From an uncultured Clostridia bacterium (GTDB lineage: Bacteria > Bacillota > Clostridia > UBA1381): a stretch of 11,346 nt of DNA. Shown one piece after another: positions 7,061 through 11,346 of this stretch; positions within the stretch are counted from its first letter, which is position 1; every line of letters starts with the position of its first letter. The notes beneath the pieces were generated by a model. It saw only the letters and a list, made by a program, of their open reading frames with translations, searched no databases and was not told where the DNA came from. The stretch is from NCBI GenBank assembly GCA_934487205.1, contig CAKSRS010000071.1, forward strand, positions 1 to 11,346, written 5' to 3'. The translations under genes and the position numbers were made by a program.

Positions 7061-9592
7061 ATGGCTGAATTTGAAAACGGCGGAATTAAAATGACGGCTC
7101 GTATTGCAAAGCTGATTGATGATTTGTTTGCGGATATGCCGCATATCGAAACAGACCGTGCGGTTTTGGTAACGGAAAGTTACATGGCGACAGAAAATCT
7201 GCCGATAATTAAACGGCGCGCGCTGGCGTTTTGCCATATTCTTGAAAACATACCCATTACTATTCGTGACGGAGAATTGATTGTCGGCAGCAACGCGCAA
7301 AAGCCGAGGAGTTGTCAGCTGTTCCCGGAATATTCATATGAATGGCTGGAAGGCGAGCTTGACACGGTATCGACAAGAAGTGCAGACCCGTTTTACATAT
7401 CGGACGAGGACAAGCGGATTCTGCGCCGCATTTTCCCGTACTGGAAGGGAAAGACCAATTCGGATTTGGCGCTTTCATACATGGCGCCCGAAACTTTGTG
7501 CGCAATGAAACACAATGTTTTTACGCCGGGGAATTATTTCTACAACGGTATCGGACACATTACCGTTGATTATAAAAAAATTCTGAACATAGGTTTTCGC
7601 GGACTTATGCGCGAGGCAGCGGAGGAGCTTGAACGATGCAAGGTATATCTTCCGGAATATTCAAAAAAGCATGAGTTTCTGGAGGCAGTTATTCTTAGCG
7701 CGGACGCGGCCGTAAAATATGCAAAAAGATATTCCCGTTTGGCGCGCGAAATGGCGGAAACCGAAAAGGACAGCGTCAGAAAACAGGAACTTTTACGTAT
7801 ATCGGATATCTGTGCAAGAGTTCCGGAAAACGGCGCGGAGAACTTTTATGAGGCATGCCAGAGTTTTTGGTTTATTCAGATGCTCTTGCAGACGGAGTCG
7901 AGCGGACACTCGATTTCGCCGGGACGGTTTGACCAGTATATGTATCCGTTTTATAAGAAGGATTTGGACGAAGGTAAAATCACGCCCGAATTTGCACAGG
8001 AGCTTATTGATTGCATATGGGTGAAATTCAATGACCTCAACAAGGTTCGCGACGCTGCGTCTTCCGAAGGATTTGCGGGGTACAGCCTTTTCCAGAATCT
8101 GTGCGCCGGCGGACAAACCCCCGAAGGTTTGGACGCAACCAACGATTTATCATACATGTGTATACAGGCGTCGATGCATACGCAATTGCCGGCACCTTCA
8201 TTTTCCGTTCGCGTATGGAACGGCACGCCGAACAAGTTTATGCTTAAAGCGGCGGAACTTACAAGAACCGGCGTGGGTCTTCCGGCTTACTATAACGATG
8301 AGATAATTATACCGTCGATGATGAGCCGCGGGATTTCTCTCGAGGAAGCGCGCGATTATAATATAATCGGCTGCGTTGAACCGCAGATTGCTGCAAAAAC
8401 GGACGGCTGGCACGACGCCGCGTTCTTTAATATGTGCAGACCGATTGAGCTTGTATTCTCAAACGGAAAGGAGGACGGCGAAAATGTCGGAATACAAACC
8501 GGCGAACTGTCGGATTTTGCTACATTCGATGATTTCTTTAACGCATATAAAAAACAGATGGCTTATGAAATCGGATTGCTTGTAAACGCGGATAATGCGA
8601 TTGACGTTGCACACGGCGAAAGATGCCCGCTGCCGTTTGAATCTTCTATGGTGGCGGATTGCATAAAACGCGGAAAAAGCCTTCAGGAAGGCGGCGCGGT
8701 ATATAATTTTACCGGCCCGCAGGGATTCGGCATTGCCAATATGACCGATGCATTATATGCAATTAAAAAGCTTGTATATGAAGATAAAAAGTATACATTA
8801 CAAGATTTTAAGGCGGCTATGGATTGCAACTTCGGCGAACCGTTTTCGCCGATGGCTGCGGAGCGGGCGGTAACCGAAACCGTAAAGCAGATGGCAAAAC
8901 AAGGCAGAGAATTGTCCGCGCAAGAGGTGGAGGCGCTGCTGAAATCGTTTATGAACGGTATTTGCGGTGCGGAAGAAAAGGCACGCTTTGCAAAAATGAA
9001 GGAGGACATTGAAAGCCTGCCTAAATACGGCAATGATATTCCGGAAATTGATTTGTTTGCACGCGAAGTGGCGTATACATATACGAAAGAAGTGGAAAAG
9101 TATAAAAATCCGCGCGGCGGTCAATTCCAGGCGGGACTATATCCGGTATCGGCAAATGTGCCGCTGGGACATCAGACGGGCGCAACCCCCGACGCAAGGC
9201 TGTCATGCACGCCTATTGCGGACGGTGTGGGCCCGTGCTCGGGCAGAGATACAAAAGGTCCGACCGCGGCGGCAAATTCGGTGGCAAAACTCGACCATGC
9301 GATTGCGTCGAACGGAACCTTGTATAATCAGAAGTTCCACCCGTCGGCACTTGCGGGAATGTCGGGGTTGCAAAATTTTGTTTCCTATATAAGAGCCTTC
9401 TTTGACCAGAAGGGTATGCATATGCAGTTTAACGTTGTAAGCCGCGAGACTCTTATTGACGCACAGAAAAATCCGGAAAAATATAAAAATCTTGTTGTGC
9501 GAGTGGCAGGGTATTCCGCACTGTTTACTACGCTTTCGCGTTCGCTGCAGGACGATATTATTAACAGAACCGAACAGGCTTTTAACAGGTAA
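7061..9592 (+). CDS. Glycyl radical enzyme, diol (glycerol/propanediol) dehydratase type
   Basis: This 843-residue protein carries both glycyl radical enzyme hallmarks: the thiyl-radical cysteine C438 in IIGCVEPQ, and the glycyl radical loop RVAGYSALF with G817 near the C-terminus. E440 two residues after the cysteine marks an eliminase rather than pyruvate formate-lyase, which has CC there. Residues known from glycerol dehydratase substrate binding are present: H166 (GIGH), H283 and S284 (SGHS), E440 and D452 (GWHD). This favours dehydration of glycerol, 1,2-propanediol or a similar diol in the cytoplasm. The cysteine-glycine spacing is about 49 residues longer than in Clostridium butyricum glycerol dehydratase. 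ATG 7061 is preceded by AAGGAGGG (7047-7054). The activase gene follows after 6 nt. No aldehyde dehydrogenase or microcompartment genes are in the window. The exact substrate is not certain. Confidence 0.88.
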   Translation: MAEFENGGIKMTARIAKLIDDLFADMPHIETDRAVLVTESYMATENLPIIKRRALAFCHILENIPITIRDGELIVGSNAQKPRSCQLFPEYSYEWLEGELDTVSTRSADPFYISDEDKRILRRIFPYWKGKTNSDLALSYMAPETLCAMKHNVFTPGNYFYNGIGHITVDYKKILNIGFRGLMREAAEELERCKVYLPEYSKKHEFLEAVILSADAAVKYAKRYSRLAREMAETEKDSVRKQELLRISDICARVPENGAENFYEACQSFWFIQMLLQTESSGHSISPGRFDQYMYPFYKKDLDEGKITPEFAQELIDCIWVKFNDLNKVRDAASSEGFAGYSLFQNLCAGGQTPEGLDATNDLSYMCIQASMHTQLPAPSFSVRVWNGTPNKFMLKAAELTRTGVGLPAYYNDEIIIPSMMSRGISLEEARDYNIIGCVEPQIAAKTDGWHDAAFFNMCRPIELVFSNGKEDGENVGIQTGELSDFATFDDFFNAYKKQMAYEIGLLVNADNAIDVAHGERCPLPFESSMVADCIKRGKSLQEGGAVYNFTGPQGFGIANMTDALYAIKKLVYEDKKYTLQDFKAAMDCNFGEPFSPMAAERAVTETVKQMAKQGRELSAQEVEALLKSFMNGICGAEEKARFAKMKEDIESLPKYGNDIPEIDLFAREVAYTYTKEVEKYKNPRGGQFQAGLYPVSANVPLGHQTGATPDARLSCTPIADGVGPCSGRDTKGPTAAANSVAKLDHAIASNGTLYNQKFHPSALAGMSGLQNFVSYIRAFFDQKGMHMQFNVVSRETLIDAQKNPEKYKNLVVRVAGYSALFTTLSRSLQDDIINRTEQAFNR

Positions 9593-9598
9593 TTTGAA

Positions 9599-10387
9599 AT
9601 GAGTAATATTAATGATGTAAAAGGAAGAATTTTCGATATTCAAAAATATTCAATTCATGATGGCCCCGGGATACGGACGATTGTTTTTTTGAAAGGTTGT
9701 CCGCTGCGCTGTAAATGGTGCTGCAATCCGGAGGGACAAAAATATGACATTCAAAATATGTTTTTTGGCGGGAAAAACAAAATTGTTGGACGCGATGTAA
9801 CCGTCGGTGAAGTTATGGAAGAAGTTATGCGCGATATGCCGTATTATCTCAGATCGGGCGGCGGCTTGACCTTGTCCGGGGGGGAATGTCTGACTCAGCC
9901 GGAGTTTGGTCGCGCGCTGCTCGCTGCGGCAAAAAATGCCGGGATTTCCACCGCAATCGAAACAACCGGTTTTGCGGAATGGGAAGTTTACAGCAGTTAT
10001 CTGCGCCTTACGGACTACGTTTTGATGGATATAAAAAATATTGATAACGAAAAACATATACGTTTTTGCGGGCAGTCGAACGAGCGCATTCTTGCAAATG
10101 CACGGCGCGCGGCGGAGGAGCACTCCGATATTACAATACGCGTTCCCGTTATTCCGGGATTTAATGATACGGAGGAAGAAGTTTACGCTATCGCAAGGTT
10201 TGCCGAAAGCCTGCGCGGTGTTCATAAACTTCATTTGCTGCCGTATCACCGTCTCGGCATGGATAAATACGCGGCTTTGGACAGAAAGTATGAATTGGCA
10301 GAACTTGAGCTGATTGAAGAACAAAAAATGTATCACTTGCTTGCGGCAGCGGAAAAATCCGGATTGGATTGCAAAATAGGCGGATAA
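9599..10387 (+). CDS. Glycyl radical enzyme activase (radical SAM), short form without ferredoxin insert
   Basis: This 262-residue radical SAM protein would install the glycyl radical on G817 of the enzyme encoded just upstream, using S-adenosylmethionine and a [4Fe-4S] cluster. The cluster cysteines are C34, C38 and C41 (CPLRCKWC). The SAM-binding GGE motif is at 94-96 (LSGGE), and DYVLMDIKNI and IRVPVIPGFND are typical of activases. Most activases of dehydratase-type enzymes are near 300 residues and have an eight-cysteine ferredoxin insert after the first motif. Here that region is only about 25 residues and has no cysteines beyond C42. The protein is therefore closer in size to pyruvate formate-lyase activase. 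It starts 6 nt after the enzyme stop with only a weak AGG upstream, so translation is probably coupled to the enzyme gene. Confidence 0.92.
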   Translation: MSNINDVKGRIFDIQKYSIHDGPGIRTIVFLKGCPLRCKWCCNPEGQKYDIQNMFFGGKNKIVGRDVTVGEVMEEVMRDMPYYLRSGGGLTLSGGECLTQPEFGRALLAAAKNAGISTAIETTGFAEWEVYSSYLRLTDYVLMDIKNIDNEKHIRFCGQSNERILANARRAAEEHSDITIRVPVIPGFNDTEEEVYAIARFAESLRGVHKLHLLPYHRLGMDKYAALDRKYELAELELIEEQKMYHLLAAAEKSGLDCKIGG

Positions 10388-10398
10388 ATTTATATAAT
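10369..10398 (+). promoter_or_regulatory. Candidate internal promoter for the PqqD-peptidase pair
   Basis: A perfect -10 TATAAT (10393-10398) has a weak -35 TTGCAA (10369-10374, four of six) with an 18-nt spacer, ending 27 nt before the PqqD start. It overlaps the end of the activase gene. It could let the downstream pair be expressed apart from the glycyl radical enzyme. AT-rich chance matches are common here, so confidence is moderate. Confidence 0.4.
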
Positions 10399-10425
10399 TT
10401 GGAAATAAATAACGGAGGAATATTT

Positions 10426-10695
10426 ATGAAGATTAAAGACGGTTTTGTGCTCCGCAATGTGGCGGATAATTATATCGTAATCGGCGTGGGTGAAGAGGCG
10501 GTAGATTTTAACGGTATGATTACTCTTAATGAAACAGGCGCTTTTTTGTGGAAAATTTTAGCGGAGTCCGATGTGGATAAAAATGGGCTTTTGACATCGC
10601 TTATGCATGAATATGATGTTGACGCGGATACGGCGGAGCGTGATATAGACGATTTTCTGAAAAAGCTGCAGGACGGCGGCTTGCTGATATCATGA
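10426..10695 (+). CDS. PqqD-family peptide chaperone (RiPP recognition element fold)
   Basis: This 89-residue protein matches the PqqD fold used to bind leader peptides of ribosomally made, modified peptides. It has an N-terminal beta region (VLRNVADNYIVIGVG), the conserved LNETGAFLWKIL segment, then helices with LMHEYDVDADTAERDIDDFL and a C-terminal LQDGGLLIS. Length and pattern fit stand-alone PqqD proteins. ATG 10426 has GGAGG (10414-10418) 7 nt upstream. Its stop overlaps the next ATG by 4 nt, so it is coupled to the S26-type peptidase. PqqD normally works with a RiPP-type radical SAM enzyme; the only radical SAM gene here is a glycyl radical activase, so its partner is presumably elsewhere or downstream. 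Confidence 0.85.
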   Translation: MKIKDGFVLRNVADNYIVIGVGEEAVDFNGMITLNETGAFLWKILAESDVDKNGLLTSLMHEYDVDADTAERDIDDFLKKLQDGGLLIS

Positions 10696-11168
10696 CGGAC
10701 GCTAAAGAAATCCGCCTTGAAGAAATGTGGCCGCTGATGTCCGAACAGCTTGCCCGAGGGAAAATGGTCAGATTTGCACCCAAAGGCACAAGTATGCTCC
10801 CGATGATAAGGCAAAACGAGGATACGGTCGTGATTAAAAGAGTACACGGACGACTGAAAAAGTATGATGTACCTCTTTACAGGCGCAAAAACGGGCAGTT
10901 TGTTCTGCACAGAGTTGTTGGATTTGCAGAAGACGGTTCATATATAATGTGCGGCGATAACCAGTATGCGCGGGAAAGTGGGATAACAGACGAAGATATT
11001 TTGGCAGTAACCGACGGATATTACAGCGGCGGGAATTATGTTTCATGCAATGATGCGAATTATATGCGGTATGCAAAAAGACAAGTCAGAAAGCAGTCTT
11101 TGAGGCGGTATTTTATAAAGTTTAAAAGCTTAATTAAGGCGATTTTGAAGAAAATTCTAAAATTTTGA
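10692..11168 (+). CDS. S24/S26-family serine peptidase (signal-peptidase-like, Ser-His type)
   Basis: This 158-residue protein has the S24/S26 pattern: KGTSMLPMI with the nucleophile Ser34, the beta region YDVPLYRRKNGQFVLHRVVG with His73, and MCGDNQ (88-90). His in the LHRVV position matches the SipW/ER-type signal peptidases, which use His in place of Lys as the general base. No N-terminal membrane anchor is seen, unlike true signal peptidases. The last 30 or so residues are strongly basic with amphipathic character (ending LIKAILKKILKF) and could attach to the membrane surface. It overlaps the PqqD gene by 4 nt. Coupled PqqD and S24/S26 genes suggest leader removal or handling of a modified peptide, but no precursor is visible, so substrate and activity are inferred. 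Confidence 0.8.
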   Translation: MTDAKEIRLEEMWPLMSEQLARGKMVRFAPKGTSMLPMIRQNEDTVVIKRVHGRLKKYDVPLYRRKNGQFVLHRVVGFAEDGSYIMCGDNQYARESGITDEDILAVTDGYYSGGNYVSCNDANYMRYAKRQVRKQSLRRYFIKFKSLIKAILKKILKF

Positions 11169-11186
11169 TAAAAACCGACAAAAAAA

Positions 11187-11305
11187 TCAAAAAACCCCTT
11201 GACAAGAGGATTGAAATTTGATATAATAAACAAGCTGTCCTTGAGGGACGGGGGCAAAAAAAGTTTTTTAAAAACTTTCAAAAAACCCCTTGACAAACCG
11301 AAAGA
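11187..11305. repeat. Direct repeat of a 19-nt promoter-upstream box
   Basis: TCAAAAAACCCCTTGACAA occurs at 11187-11205 and again at 11278-11296, covering the -35 region of both promoters. Sequence between the boxes and the -10 sites has diverged. This suggests an old duplication of a promoter module with selection on the upstream box. Confidence 0.85.
11199..11227 (+). promoter_or_regulatory. Strong promoter, first of a duplicated pair
   Basis: Perfect -35 TTGACA (11199-11204) and perfect -10 TATAAT (11222-11227) are separated by 17 nt. The box TCAAAAAACCCCTTGACAA starting at 11187 recurs at the second promoter. The expected transcript begins near 11234 within AAGCTGTC and can form a 6-bp hairpin (11235-11251). 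Consensus strength and tandem arrangement resemble rRNA operon promoters. Confidence 0.8.
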
Positions 11306-11318
11306 GATGTGCTATACT
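11290..11318 (+). promoter_or_regulatory. Strong promoter, second of a duplicated pair
   Basis: Perfect -35 TTGACA (11290-11295) and -10 TATACT (11313-11318) with a 17-nt spacer lie exactly 91 nt downstream of the first copy. The downstream AAGCTGTC is shared with the first copy. A bulged stem GCTG-CTC/GAG-CAGC (11325-11343) would form at the 5' end of the transcript. The gene driven lies beyond the window; rRNA or another stable RNA is likely but not seen. Confidence 0.8.
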
Positions 11319-11346
11319 AAATAAGCTGTCTCACAAGAGCAGCGTT

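Noticed and set aside
9888..9894. Run of seven G in the activase gene as a phase-variable tract
   Set aside because: It encodes the required LSGGE motif in frame and is short for slippage switching; probably ordinary codon use.
9650..10336. 228-codon minus-strand open frame opposite the activase
   Set aside because: The plus strand holds an intact radical SAM activase; the antisense frame shows no recognisable domain or ribosome binding site.
10388..10425. A RiPP precursor peptide gene ahead of PqqD
   Set aside because: The gap is only 38 nt and holds a promoter-like -10 and a ribosome binding site; no open frame fits.
1..11346. CRISPR array, insertion sequence, tRNA or prophage genes
   Set aside because: No regularly spaced repeats, transposase, integrase, terminal inverted repeats or tRNA-like cloverleaf were noticed on either strand.

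Overview
The window looks like a chromosomal segment of a gut-type Clostridia bacterium (Firmicutes, perhaps an uncultured Oscillospirales or Lachnospirales relative). This rests on near-consensus sigma-A promoters with 17-nt spacers, strong GGAGG ribosome binding sites, AT-rich intergenic DNA around moderately GC coding DNA, a glycine riboswitch on an AGCS transporter, an oxygen-sensitive glycyl radical enzyme, and a secreted multidomain protein of a type common in these anaerobes. The taxon is inferred; no rRNA sequence is visible.

Layout. Positions 1-116 hold the probable 3' end of an unidentified gene. A consensus promoter (105-133) drives a small MmcQ/YjbR-like gene (236-583). That gene overlaps by 4 nt a 1499-residue exported protein (580-5079) built from a DUF6273-like domain, four 27-residue His/Cys repeats, Ig-like domains and two beta-helix modules. 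A bidirectional terminator (5086-5109) separates it from a convergent minus-strand gene for an AGCS sodium:alanine/glycine symporter (5126-6562). The symporter's roughly 240-nt leader carries a single-aptamer glycine riboswitch with its own intrinsic terminator and a good promoter. The two together suggest that uptake is controlled by the transported amino acid, and base pairing suggests glycine turns the gene off.

Divergently, after two short AT-rich tandem repeats and another good promoter (6990-7018), lies an operon of a glycyl radical enzyme of the glycerol/propanediol dehydratase type (7061-9592), its short radical SAM activase (9599-10387), a PqqD-fold protein (10426-10695) and an S24/S26-type peptidase (10692-11168). 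The first two form a standard enzyme-activase pair. The last two are translationally coupled and resemble parts of RiPP maturation systems, but no precursor peptide or RiPP-type radical SAM enzyme is present. A candidate internal promoter (10369-10398) could separate the pairs.

The right edge carries two copies of a strong promoter module (11199-11227 and 11290-11318) sharing a 19-nt upstream box and an AAGCTGTC start region. They probably drive an rRNA or other stable-RNA operon just outside the window.

The observations most worth checking are the riboswitch and its predicted off-switch pairing, the exact 27-residue His/Cys repeat array, the diol-dehydratase-like enzyme with no visible aldehyde-handling genes, and the orphan PqqD/S26 pair next to it.
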